Part shown: positions 1 through 6,606 of the stretch, piece after piece | How the letters are laid out: every line of letters begins with the position of its first letter | Numbering within the stretch: position 1 is the first letter of the stretch | Assembly: GCA_051744605.1 (NCBI GenBank) | Contig: JBNJDE010000102.1 | Location: 1 to 7,456, forward strand | From: Halanaeroarchaeum sp051744605 | Lineage (GTDB): Archaea > Halobacteriota > Halobacteria > Halobacteriales > Halobacteriaceae | Direction: 5' to 3' | Length of the DNA stretch: 7,456 bases | Notes under the pieces: generated by a model | What the model was told of the DNA's origin: nothing | Databases searched by the model: none | Seen by the model: only the letters and a program-made list of their open reading frames with translations | Program-made: the position numbers and the translations under genes

Positions 1-2172
1 GTCGGTTACGTCCAGGCGTTCGATCGCCTGTTCCAGATGGACCTCCAGCGGCGGGTGATGCGTGGGCGACTGTCGGAAGTGGTGGGGCCGGCGACGCTCG
101 AGAGCGACGAGTTTCACGTCTCCATGGACTTCACGGGGGCTGGTGAGGCCACGTGGGATCTGATCGAAAAAACGCCTGTCGGCCCCCTCGTCGAAGCGTT
201 CGCGGATGGAGTCGACGCCTCGATGCAGAACGACCAGCTACCGCTGGAGTTCGAGCTTCTCGAGTACGAGCCACGCCGGTGGACCCCGGTGGATACGATG
301 CTGATGGAAAAGCAGATATCGTGGGGGCTGACGGGGAACTTCGGTGCGTTACGTCGGGCGGTCCTCACCGACCGCCTCGGTGCGGACCTCGTCCAGGAAC
401 TCTTCCCAGAACGGCTGGAACACGAGGTCCCCATCCTCCGAGACGAGATGGACGCGACACGGATCCAGGGTTCGATGGACGCCACCGTTCGGACCCTCGA
501 CGAGGCGTCGAAAACGGCGGACTCCGAGGCGGTAACGGGCGGGAAGGCTCTAACCGACTGGTTGTCGCGGTTCGAATCGACACCCGGTGTCGGCTCCAAT
601 AGCTGGGTGGTCTCGGGGGACCACACCGCGACCGGGTCACCACTTCTCGCCTACGACCCCCACCTGGAGTTGATGGTCCCGCCCGTCTGGTACGAACAAC
701 ACGTCGAAACGCCCGAGACGTCGGTCCGCGGGGTCACCTTCCCTGGCGTCCCGTTCGTGATCGCCGGGACGAACGGCTACGGCGTCTGGTCGTTCACGAA
801 CGTCGGTGCCGACGTTCTCGACGTCTACGACTACGAGATAGCCGATGACGGCCAGCGATATCGATACGAGGGCGAGTGGCGTGAATTCGAGACCGAGCAG
901 CGTGAGATTCGCGTCTCGGGTGGCGAGGACCGGAGTCAAACGATCCGAAAGACGGTTCACGGACCTGTGCTCGAACGAGAGGGACGAACGGTCGGCGTCG
1001 CGTGGACCGGCCACACGGCGACGCGAACGACGGAAGCGATCTACGAGTTCGGACGCAACGAGGGGATCGATGCGACGTTGAAATCGACCGAGAAATTCGA
1101 TCTCCCGACACAGAACCTCGTCTACGCCGATGCGGACGGGAGGACGATGTACTACGCGACGGGGAAGTTGCCGATACGCCGCGTCGATGGCGAGGTCGTG
1201 ACCGGCAACCGCATCTTCGACGGGTCCGCCGGAGAGGGAGAGTGGGAGGGATTCACTCCGTTCGGCGAATCGACCTGGGAGGGATTCGTCCCCTTCGACG
1301 AGAAACCACACGCGATCGACCCAGCGGTCCTCGCGACCGCAAACCAACGCGTCGTCGACGACCCTCGTCACTACATCGGGACGGCGTATTCGACTCCATA
1401 CCGTGGCGCACGCATCTACGAGCGCCTCGACGAACGACTCGAATCGGGTGGACCGATGGACCTGTCCTTCTTCCAGGACCTCCAGGCCGACGTCTACGAC
1501 GGACGCGCAGCGGACCTCGTCCCCGAACTCGTCGAAGCGGCGATAGGCGCGGATGTCTCTCCTGCGACGAGACAGGCAGTCGATGCCCTCGACGACTGGA
1601 ACTGCCTGATGGAACGCGACTCGTATGCCGCACTGGTCTTCGCGCGTTGGATGGCTGCCTTCGTCGAGGCCACGGTCGAGCCGACGTTTTCCGCGGCCGA
1701 CCTCGACGATAGCTACTATCCGAGCGACTGGATCGTGGCGGGGCTCCCGCCCGATAGCCCGCTCTACGAGGAGCTCTCGCGGTCGGACGCGATGGTCGAA
1801 GCGTTGCGGACCGCGATCGAGGAGATAGACGAGAACGGATGGTCGACCTACGGCGATTGGAACACCACCCGTGCACTCTCCCACCCCCTGGGGAGCGAGG
1901 CGGGGTTCCTCGACCACGAGGAGCGACCGCTGGACGGGTCCCCTGCCACGGTGAAGAACCTCCGCGTGGAATCCGGGGTAGGGTCCTCGTGGCGAATGGT
2001 CGTCTCCCCGGGTGGCGATGCCGGGAGTGTGCTCCCTGGGGGGAATTCGGGAGACTACTTCTCGAGCCACTACGACGACCAATTGGGTCGCTGGATCGAC
2101 GGGGAACTGAAACCGATGCAGCGCACCCACGACGGCGACGTCCGTGTGGCATTCGAGGAGGGTTCGTCGTGA
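1..2172 (+). CDS. Penicillin acylase family Ntn hydrolase, 5'-truncated by the window edge
   Basis: This is the C-terminal 723 residues of a penicillin/AHL-acylase (peptidase S45) type amidase. Frame 1 is open from base 1, and the first residues (GYVQAFDRLFQMDLQRR) are the family's conserved early motif, so the true start and any signal peptide lie upstream. Family members cut themselves into two chains at a Gly-Ser bond, and the freed Ser is the nucleophile that hydrolyses amide bonds. Here that site is GSNSW, with Ser at residue 199 of the visible frame (bases 595-597). It is followed by the usual DPHL segment, TNVGADV around residue 267, and TANQR with Asn448, which is at the spacing of the oxyanion Asn of known acylases. 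The C-terminal GGNSGDYFSSHYDDQ block is also typical. The family call is secure; the substrate is not. Archaea lack classical peptidoglycan, so other N-acyl compounds are more likely than penicillin. The last codons overlap the next gene. Confidence 0.95.
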   Translation, partial: VGYVQAFDRLFQMDLQRRVMRGRLSEVVGPATLESDEFHVSMDFTGAGEATWDLIEKTPVGPLVEAFADGVDASMQNDQLPLEFELLEYEPRRWTPVDTMLMEKQISWGLTGNFGALRRAVLTDRLGADLVQELFPERLEHEVPILRDEMDATRIQGSMDATVRTLDEASKTADSEAVTGGKALTDWLSRFESTPGVGSNSWVVSGDHTATGSPLLAYDPHLELMVPPVWYEQHVETPETSVRGVTFPGVPFVIAGTNGYGVWSFTNVGADVLDVYDYEIADDGQRYRYEGEWREFETEQREIRVSGGEDRSQTIRKTVHGPVLEREGRTVGVAWTGHTATRTTEAIYEFGRNEGIDATLKSTEKFDLPTQNLVYADADGRTMYYATGKLPIRRVDGEVVTGNRIFDGSAGEGEWEGFTPFGESTWEGFVPFDEKPHAIDPAVLATANQRVVDDPRHYIGTAYSTPYRGARIYERLDERLESGGPMDLSFFQDLQADVYDGRAADLVPELVEAAIGADVSPATRQAVDALDDWNCLMERDSYAALVFARWMAAFVEATVEPTFSAADLDDSYYPSDWIVAGLPPDSPLYEELSRSDAMVEALRTAIEEIDENGWSTYGDWNTTRALSHPLGSEAGFLDHEERPLDGSPATVKNLRVESGVGSSWRMVVSPGGDAGSVLPGGNSGDYFSSHYDDQLGRWIDGELKPMQRTHDGDVRVAFEEGSS
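2157..2162 (+). promoter_or_regulatory. Shine-Dalgarno sequence for the membrane protein gene
   Basis: GGAGGG lies inside the end of the acylase gene, with GGAGG ending 7 bases before the GTG at 2169. It complements the conserved CCUCC near the 3' end of 16S rRNA. An internal gene in a transcript needs such a site, and it favours GTG 2169 over the in-frame ATG at 2208. Confidence 0.6.
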
Positions 2173-2564
2173 GCGACGACCGGCCTGGCGGCCCGGAGCG
2201 AAATCGAATGGCACTCGATAACGGAGAACGGCACGGTACCCTCGACCATCTCAGGCACCGACGCGGACCCCACATCGCGGCGCTTGTAGTCGTTGCGGTG
2301 GTCGGTCTGTTGCTGGCCTGGCTCCACTGGTTCGGGTTGATCGTCGCCGGTGCACTGCTCGGCGTCGTATCGCCGGGTCTGCGTGCGGCAGTGGTCGCCG
2401 CAGTAGGGTTCGGTCTACTGGTGCTCGCGGTCTTCTTCCTCTCCCACGGAGCAGTTGCTCCCCACGTCGTCTCCATGAAACCCATCATCTACATCACGAT
2501 CGGTGGCGCCCTCGCCCTCCCGGTGCTCGGGGCACTCGTGAGAGGGGTGGAGTCGTCCGCCTGA
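2169..2564 (+). CDS. Small multi-pass membrane protein coupled to the acylase
   Basis: This encodes a 131-residue protein of unknown function. The first ~33 residues are polar and rich in Arg, Asp and His. The rest is hydrophobic, with likely membrane segments near residues 36-52, 54-70, 72-92 and 104-124, so three or four helices; the first two are joined by a WLHWFG turn. No catalytic motif is visible. The GTG start overlaps the acylase stop codon as GTGA and is preceded by a good Shine-Dalgarno site, so the two genes are almost certainly translated from one message. ATG 2208 would give a 118-residue version that keeps all membrane segments. The coupling suggests, but does not prove, a role near the acylase at the envelope, for example as membrane anchor, transporter or self-protection factor. 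I do not recognise a named family. Confidence 0.82.
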   Translation: MSDDRPGGPERNRMALDNGERHGTLDHLRHRRGPHIAALVVVAVVGLLLAWLHWFGLIVAGALLGVVSPGLRAAVVAAVGFGLLVLAVFFLSHGAVAPHVVSMKPIIYITIGGALALPVLGALVRGVESSA

Positions 2565-2680
2565 GTGAGAGTCACCATTCGCGAGATTGCATTCAGGTCG
2601 AGTAGCTGATGGCTGGGCCACCGTACCGACAGCCAACCGCCTGGGCGAAACAACAGTCTCGATTTGACCTTACGCCACTG

Positions 2681-2687
2681 CTAATAG
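2681..2687 (+). promoter_or_regulatory. Candidate TATA box for the SIMPL gene
   Basis: CTAATAG lies 26-32 bases before the ATG at 2713, the spacing expected when transcription begins at or just before the start codon. No Shine-Dalgarno sequence precedes that ATG, which fits a leaderless message. No clear purine-rich BRE is visible just upstream. The 148-base gap holding it (2565-2712) otherwise shows nothing I can identify. Confidence 0.45.
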
Positions 2688-2712
2688 CCGAGCGACCGTC
2701 TTCCCGAATGCA

Positions 2713-3474
2713 ATGTCCCGCCCTGTCCAGTCCCTCGTCGTCGGCGTACTGGTGATCCTCGCGGCCGTCACCAGTGCCGGCGCCGTACTGGCCCTCGACG
2801 ACGGATCGCCATCGAACCAGATTGACGACAACACCTCGCAGTCGTCGGAGACCATCACGGTGTCCGCGAGTGGTGAAGCCCAGGCCCAGCCCGACAAAGC
2901 CGTCCTCAGGATGGCAGTCGAGGCCGACGACACCGACGTGACCGAGGCCAGGTCGACCGTGGCCGAGGACGTCTCGAGCGTGAAGGAGGCCCTCGCCGAG
3001 ATGGGTATCGACGAGGACCAGATCCGGACGACCGATTACCGCATCTACGAGGACGACCGCCGCGATAGAACCACCGACGAGGACTCCCAACCGGTCTACC
3101 GCGTTCGACACGTCCTCACCGTCGACGTGAACGAGACCGACCAGGTCGGCGAGGTCATCGACACCGCCGTCGACGCCGGCGTGACGAGCGTCCACGACGT
3201 CAGGTTCACCCTCACGAGCGAGACCGAACGAACGCTCAAGAACGAAGCACTCGAGAACGCCATGGACGACGCCGATACGCAAGCAGGGACGCTCGCGGGG
3301 AGTGCCGACCTGCAGATAGATGGCGTCTCGACCGTGGAGACAGGGAGCAGTGGCGTCCCTCGACCGGTCTACGCGATGGAGGCAGCTGCGGATGGCGACG
3401 CGGCAACTGACATCTCATCTGGCCCGGTCACCGTGTCCGCACAGGTCACCGTGACCTACGCAGCGAGCCGCTGA
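2713..3474 (+). CDS. Exported SIMPL-domain (DUF541, YggE-like) protein
   Basis: This is a 253-residue protein. Residues 1-28 form a signal-like or anchoring hydrophobic segment (core about 8-27) without a twin-arginine motif and without a lipobox Cys. A polar linker (about 29-46) follows, then a SIMPL domain to the C-terminus. Its hallmarks are the opening strand ITVSASGEAQAQPDKA (48-63), the helix with VKEALAEMGIDEDQIRTTDY (90-109), the strand YRVRHVLTVDV (129-139), and the later AGTLAGSADLQIDGVSTV segment (191-208). The length matches the family. Characterised bacterial relatives include oxidative-stress-linked YggE and the channel-forming BP26, but the biochemical role is not settled, and I infer only an extracytoplasmic location. 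The gene appears monocistronic, with its own promoter. The start is chosen because it gives the complete hydrophobic N-terminus; the ATG at 2708 is out of frame. Confidence 0.9.
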   Translation: MSRPVQSLVVGVLVILAAVTSAGAVLALDDGSPSNQIDDNTSQSSETITVSASGEAQAQPDKAVLRMAVEADDTDVTEARSTVAEDVSSVKEALAEMGIDEDQIRTTDYRIYEDDRRDRTTDEDSQPVYRVRHVLTVDVNETDQVGEVIDTAVDAGVTSVHDVRFTLTSETERTLKNEALENAMDDADTQAGTLAGSADLQIDGVSTVETGSSGVPRPVYAMEAAADGDAATDISSGPVTVSAQVTVTYAASR

Positions 3475-3499
3475 GAGCATCGCTCAAACGATTTCTCAG
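3471..3499. terminator. Hairpin spanning both stop codons of a convergent gene pair
   Basis: CTGAGAG (3471-3477) pairs with TTCTCAG (3493-3499), six perfect pairs plus one G-T. After one bulged C (3478), ATCG (3479-3482) pairs with CGAT (3489-3492) around the loop CTCAAA. The TGA stop of the SIMPL gene (3472-3474) pairs directly with the TCA complement of the hydrolase stop (3496-3498). The structure reads equally from both strands, so it may mark or protect both 3' ends. Archaeal termination mainly relies on U-rich tracts, and none of note is present, so a terminator role is tentative although the base pairing is directly visible. Confidence 0.45.
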
Positions 3500-4134
3500 T
3501 TCACGACGCCGTCCACGAGCGACGTGACGTGATCGTACTCCGCCTGGTTGACGGTGTGACCCATCCCTTCGTAGATCTCCTTCGTCACGTCCCCATCGAG
3601 GGCCTCGAAGACGCTGGCGGTCACGTCGACTCGTTCCACGGGAATGTGTAGATCCACGTCGCTACAGCCCAGGAAGACCGGCGTCCCCGCGACCGACCCG
3701 GTGAACGAGTCTTCGTCGACCGATTCGCCGATGAGCCCGCCACTCAACGCGGCCAAGCCGCCGTACCGGCGTGGATTCCTGGCGACGTACTCACTCGCGA
3801 GACAGGCCCCCTGGGAGAAGCCCAGGAGGACGATGCGCGACGGCTCGATATCCGCAGCGGTGGCCCGCCGCACGGCCCTGTCGACGGCGTCGAGTCCCGA
3901 CGACCGTCCCGGTTCGTTCTGCTCGACGGGTGCGAGAAAGGAGTTCGGGTACCATTCGTTCCCCGCCGCCTGCGGGGCGAGCATCGCGAGCCCCTCGCGC
4001 TGGATCGGTTCCATCGACCGGACGATGCTCTGCGCACTGGCACCGCGACCGTGAACGAGTACCATCGCGGCCGATGCCGCGTCGAGAGACGCGCCGGCCG
4101 TCACGAGGGGCCGGTCGTCGTGTGGACCAGCCAT
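3496..4134 (-). CDS. Alpha/beta-hydrolase, phospholipase/carboxylesterase family
   Basis: This is a 212-residue cytoplasmic serine hydrolase of the Abhydrolase_2 type, the group that includes bacterial carboxylesterases and MhqD. The HGRG oxyanion motif is at residues 28-31. The nucleophile elbow GFSQG is at 105-109 with Ser107. An Asp in GCSDVDLHIP (Asp159 or Asp161) and His193 in GMGHTVN complete the triad. Length is normal and there is no signal peptide. It is the second gene of a minus-strand operon: its ATG follows the stop of the VOC gene after 3 bases, and a GGAG (complement of 4141-4144) sits 6 bases before it, typical of an internal translated gene. The partner suggests hydrolysis of a ring-cleavage product or a related ester or thioester, but the substrate cannot be read from sequence. 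The 3' end lies in the shared hairpin with the SIMPL gene. Confidence 0.9.
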   Translation of the reverse strand: MAGPHDDRPLVTAGASLDAASAAMVLVHGRGASAQSIVRSMEPIQREGLAMLAPQAAGNEWYPNSFLAPVEQNEPGRSSGLDAVDRAVRRATAADIEPSRIVLLGFSQGACLASEYVARNPRRYGGLAALSGGLIGESVDEDSFTGSVAGTPVFLGCSDVDLHIPVERVDVTASVFEALDGDVTKEIYEGMGHTVNQAEYDHVTSLVDGVVN

Positions 4135-4137
4135 CGC

Positions 4138-4752
4138 TCACTCCACGCCCGTACCGGTCGCCGCGTCTGGCAGGTCGTGTTCCACGACGGGCAATCCGAG
4201 TTCCTCGAGGGCTTCCCGGAGGTGTTCGTTCTGGGCGTACTCGGCGCCCGCTTGCTCGCGAATGCGCTGGGCGGTCGCGAGCACCGCACCGCGGCGATCG
4301 TCGGGTATCTCGTAGGCGTCCGTCGTCAACTCGATGACCAGCCCGTCGTTGTCCCGCGTGTACAGCGATTGGAAGATGCCCCGGTCGAACTGGTTGTACC
4401 CTCGCCCGTCCGCATCGAGTGCCGCCGCGACGTCCTGGAATCGGTCCGGATCGAAGCGAAACGCGAGGTGGTGGACGCCCCCGACCTGGGTTCGTTGTGG
4501 TCCCCGGTTGGCGTCGCGTTCGTCGCTGACGAAGAAGGTGAGCATCCGGCCGTCGCCGGTGTCGAAGAAGAGATGCGTCTGCGAGGGGTCGTCGAGGTTC
4601 GGTTGCCGGAGCACGAGGGGCATCCCGAGCAGGTCTCGGTAGAACGCGATGGTGTCCGCGGCGTTGCTTCCCCAGATGGTGACGTGGTCGGTGCCGGTCG
4701 TGTGCATGGGGCTGTTCGGTTGCTCGGCGGTGATCGGATCCTCGTGGGTCAT
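4138..4752 (-). CDS. VOC-family metalloenzyme, ring-cleaving dioxygenase-like
   Basis: This is a 204-residue protein of the vicinal oxygen chelate (glyoxalase/extradiol dioxygenase) superfamily. The paired beta-alpha-beta halves run from about residue 20 to 145: TDHVTIWGSN (21-30) begins the first, and VGGVHHLAF (90-98) begins the second. Likely metal ligands are His23, His95 and Glu141 (in VIELTTD), a 2-His-1-carboxylate set as in Fe(II) extradiol dioxygenases. A charged helical tail of about 50 residues follows. Two-module ring-cleaving dioxygenases of the MhqO type are usually about 300 residues, so this is a short single-module form and another VOC reaction is possible. The ATG at 4752 is chosen because a TATA-like element lies 26-31 bases upstream. 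The upstream in-frame ATG at 4866 lacks conserved sequence before the domain, and ATG 4707 is a shorter alternative. It is the first gene of the operon with the hydrolase. Confidence 0.87.
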   Translation of the reverse strand: MTHEDPITAEQPNSPMHTTGTDHVTIWGSNAADTIAFYRDLLGMPLVLRQPNLDDPSQTHLFFDTGDGRMLTFFVSDERDANRGPQRTQVGGVHHLAFRFDPDRFQDVAAALDADGRGYNQFDRGIFQSLYTRDNDGLVIELTTDAYEIPDDRRGAVLATAQRIREQAGAEYAQNEHLREALEELGLPVVEHDLPDAATGTGVE

Positions 4753-4777
4753 ACCGTACCCAAGGGGGCGAACGGGG

Positions 4778-4783
4778 AAATAG
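4778..4783 (-). promoter_or_regulatory. Candidate TATA box for the VOC-hydrolase operon
   Basis: On the minus strand this reads CTATTT, 26-31 bases upstream of the ATG at 4752, with no Shine-Dalgarno sequence between. The geometry fits a leaderless transcript and is the main reason for choosing that start over the ATG at 4866. Confidence 0.5.
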
Positions 4784-4990
4784 GCTGTACCAGCGGCGGA
4801 TTCGTGGACGAAATCGCCCTGGGACGCCACCCGCCTGCCGAAAGTCGTAGATGCGAGCGCGACCACGGCGAAACGAGACGCGGTTCAGACTGGCTAACCG
4901 GAGGTGGACCGTCCGCCCCTCACGGACGACGAACTGTTCGCCGTCGTTGCCGAGGGCCGGGGCGTCGACGTGCACTGATCGGGTAAACGG

Positions 4991-4996
4991 TTTTGA
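4991..4996 (+). promoter_or_regulatory. Candidate TATA box for the small conserved-type gene
   Basis: TTTTGA lies 24-29 bases before the ATG at 5020, preceded by the A-rich GTAAACG. The TTATTT at 5012-5017 is too close to that ATG to act as its TATA box. No Shine-Dalgarno is present, again suggesting a leaderless message. Confidence 0.45.
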
Positions 4997-5019
4997 GCGA
5001 GGGCACACTTGTTATTTCT

Positions 5020-5289
5020 ATGTCAAATGTTCCATCGGTGAAGGGCGTCGAACTCGAAGACGAGTACTACCACGTCCGGTTTCGCGACCCCGACGACTTC
5101 GCAGAGATTCGCACGCCAGCGTGGGCGAGGGACGCCGCCAGGGACGTCTCCGAGAGAGCGAAAGTCCGGATGGGGCACCGTCGGGAGAGCGATTCGTGGG
5201 TGGTACAGTCGGTGCTTATCGCAAAGACGGTCGGCGAGACGAAAGCCCGCGAACAAGCGGAGAAGATCGTCCGCAAAATCGAGGAGTGA
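5020..5289 (+). CDS. Small charged protein of unknown function
   Basis: This is an 89-residue soluble protein without a signal peptide, membrane segment or Cys residues. Its first half is acidic (GVELEDEYYHVRFRDPDDF, residues 9-27). Then comes the segment EIRTPAWARDAARDVSERAKVRMG (29-52), then SWVVQSVLIAK (58-68), and a charged helix rich in Lys and Glu ends the protein (about 70-89). The alternation of predicted strands and helices suggests one compact domain. Codon use is typical of the neighbours, and a TATA-like element sits at leaderless distance before the ATG, so it is very likely real. Similar short proteins are, from memory, common in haloarchaeal genomes, but I cannot give a function. 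An upstream in-frame TTG at 4993 is rejected because it falls within the promoter. It stands alone, 108 bases before the importer operon. Confidence 0.85.
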   Translation: MSNVPSVKGVELEDEYYHVRFRDPDDFAEIRTPAWARDAARDVSERAKVRMGHRRESDSWVVQSVLIAKTVGETKAREQAEKIVRKIEE

Positions 5290-5324
5290 CCGTGACGGGT
5301 CGGCGTCGGACACATCCCGGTCGA

Positions 5325-5342
5325 CGACATGTAGTGATGTCG
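5325..5342. promoter_or_regulatory. Inverted repeat upstream of the importer promoter
   Basis: CGACAT (5325-5330) and ATGTCG (5337-5342) form a perfect 6+6 inverted repeat around GTAGTG, with two further matching pairs beyond one mismatch (5322-5323 with 5344-5345). It sits 26 bases before the TATA-like element of the binding-protein gene and 36 bases after the preceding stop. It could be an operator for a dimeric regulator or a 3' hairpin of the small gene. GC-rich repeats of this kind can also arise by chance. Confidence 0.3.
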
Positions 5343-5368
5343 ACGTCTTCGCGGGGCAACACACGCCG

Positions 5369-5374
5369 TTTATG
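5369..5374 (+). promoter_or_regulatory. TATA box of the ABC importer operon
   Basis: TTTATG lies 24-29 bases before the ATG at 5398. It is the closest match in the window to the haloarchaeal consensus (TTTAWA-like), and no ribosome-binding site follows, indicating a leaderless transcript. Confidence 0.6.
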
Positions 5375-5397
5375 TGTAACCGGGGCAAGGCCCAGGC

Positions 5398-6591
5398 ATG
5401 GACCAACGCGAACGCGCAGGCGACGACGGACGGGGACCGTCCTCCCCCGATACCGGACCGTGGACGTCACGACGGGCATTTCTGGCGGGTAGTTCCGCCC
5501 TCGCCGTCGGCGGACTGGCCGGCTGTCTCGGCGGCGGGTCGGAGACGACGCCCGACATGGACCCGGACGATCCACCAGAGAAGCCGGACTCGATCACGGT
5601 GCGGGCCTGGGGCGGCGTCTGGCAGGAGTCGCTCGCCTCGGCCATCGGTGACCCGTTCACCGAAGAGACGGGTATCGACGTCGTCTACGACAACAGCGAC
5701 ATCCAGGTGACCCAGAACAACATCCGATCCGCCGTCGACCAGGACCAGGCACCACCGGTCAACGTCAACTGGACGGTCCTCGTGTTCATGCACCGCGAGT
5801 ACTTGCAGGGGCTGGCAGAGCCACTGCACCCCGACGTCGTCCCCCACACCGAGGAGATGCGGGAGCTAGCCCGCCCCGACGTCGACGGGCGCCTTCCGTA
5901 CATCGGCCTGTATCCCTACACGTACGCGCTCGGTTACAACGAGGAGGCCCTCGAGTCCATCCAGGGAGACCCCGAGCCGGTCGCCTCGTGGGAGACGCTC
6001 TGGGACGACGTCTACGAGGGGTGGCTCGGGATGTACAACGACCCGCCGGCAGACGGGTTCATCCCGGTGCTGGCGGAACTGGCCGACGTCGACCTCGGGC
6101 CGGCCGACGAAATGGAGCCGCTGTGGGAACTCGTCGAAGACCTCGCGCCAAATCTCGGCTACCTCGGTAGCGACTCCTCGATTTTGCAGAACCTCCAGGA
6201 GGGTGAGATCGCCTACGCAGCGGGCTACCTCCCGAGTAACTTGCTCGAAGCGCAGAACGAGGGCGTCCCGGTCGGGTGGACGATACCGGACGAGGGGGCG
6301 ACTGTACGGACCGACTGCATGTACACCCCGAAAAAGCAGCCGCTCTCCGAGCGGTACTGGAGCCAGGTCTTCATCGACTTCGCCCTGCGAGCCGAGAATC
6401 AAGAGCAGTGGATGGAGGGACTCCAGATGCCGATGCTCAACGAGAACGTCGACCCGCTCGACTGGATGGCGGACGATCCGGCGTTCCCCACCGCCGAATC
6501 GGATTTCGACGCCCTCATCGCCCCCGACCTCGACGTGTACGCCGAACACAGCTCCGACTGGTTCGACAGAATTTCCCAGACCCTCGAATAA
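5398..6591 (+). CDS. Tat-exported lipoprotein solute-binding protein of an ABC importer (PotD-type)
   Basis: This is a 397-residue extracellular solute-binding protein. The N-terminus has a twin-arginine signal (SRRAFLAG, residues 24-31) and a hydrophobic stretch ending in the lipobox LAGC, with Cys43 as the predicted lipid-modified first residue of the mature protein. A Gly/Asp/Pro-rich linker (44-63) precedes the binding domain, which opens with TVRAWGGVW, a typical first strand of this family. It continues with the hinge-like segments YIGLYPYTYALGYN and GEIAYAAGYLPS. The fold class and the following PotA-like ATPase place it in the spermidine/putrescine-type (COG0687) group, which also takes up other small organic solutes and, in related branches, metals; the ligand is not deducible here. 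Mature protein on the outer face would deliver ligand to permeases that are not in the window. The start is fixed by the TATA box and the signal sequence. Confidence 0.92.
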   Translation: MDQRERAGDDGRGPSSPDTGPWTSRRAFLAGSSALAVGGLAGCLGGGSETTPDMDPDDPPEKPDSITVRAWGGVWQESLASAIGDPFTEETGIDVVYDNSDIQVTQNNIRSAVDQDQAPPVNVNWTVLVFMHREYLQGLAEPLHPDVVPHTEEMRELARPDVDGRLPYIGLYPYTYALGYNEEALESIQGDPEPVASWETLWDDVYEGWLGMYNDPPADGFIPVLAELADVDLGPADEMEPLWELVEDLAPNLGYLGSDSSILQNLQEGEIAYAAGYLPSNLLEAQNEGVPVGWTIPDEGATVRTDCMYTPKKQPLSERYWSQVFIDFALRAENQEQWMEGLQMPMLNENVDPLDWMADDPAFPTAESDFDALIAPDLDVYAEHSSDWFDRISQTLE

Positions 6592-6606
6592 TCCCGGCGC
6601 GAGACG

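Larger units (their letters stand above)
4753..5019. other. Divergent intergenic region
   Basis: These 267 bases separate the leftward VOC operon from the rightward small gene, and each end carries a TATA-like element facing its gene. I see no tRNA, repeat or convincing gene in the middle. One short frame with haloarchaeal codon use (GTG 4904 to TGA 4978, 24 residues) is noted as a finding but is too short to call. The length leaves room for upstream regulator sites. Confidence 0.6.

Noticed and set aside
1839..2168. Upstream extension of the membrane protein frame into the acylase gene
   Set aside because: The extension is Arg/Gly/Pro-rich and lies out of frame over conserved acylase sequence. 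A Shine-Dalgarno site directly before GTG 2169 gives a better start.
637..2214. A 525-codon open frame antisense to the acylase gene (and a 411-codon one at 1253-2488)
   Set aside because: The sense strand encodes a complete set of acylase motifs. Long antisense frames are expected in GC-rich DNA that avoids stop codons, and their translations are Arg/Pro/Ser-rich with no recognisable motif.
4753..4866. N-terminal extension of the VOC protein to the ATG at 4866
   Set aside because: The added 38 residues have no family similarity I can see, and a TATA-like element lies inside this stretch at the right distance for the ATG at 4752.
3791..5008. Long minus-strand frame of 405 codons crossing the hydrolase and VOC genes, and a plus-strand frame at 4051-4986
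   Set aside because: Both overlap two genes with intact catalytic residues and have Arg-rich, low-complexity translations unlike the acidic proteins of the neighbourhood.
5012..5017. TTATTT as the TATA box of the small gene at 5020
   Set aside because: It is only 3-8 bases from the start codon, so transcription from it would begin inside the gene.
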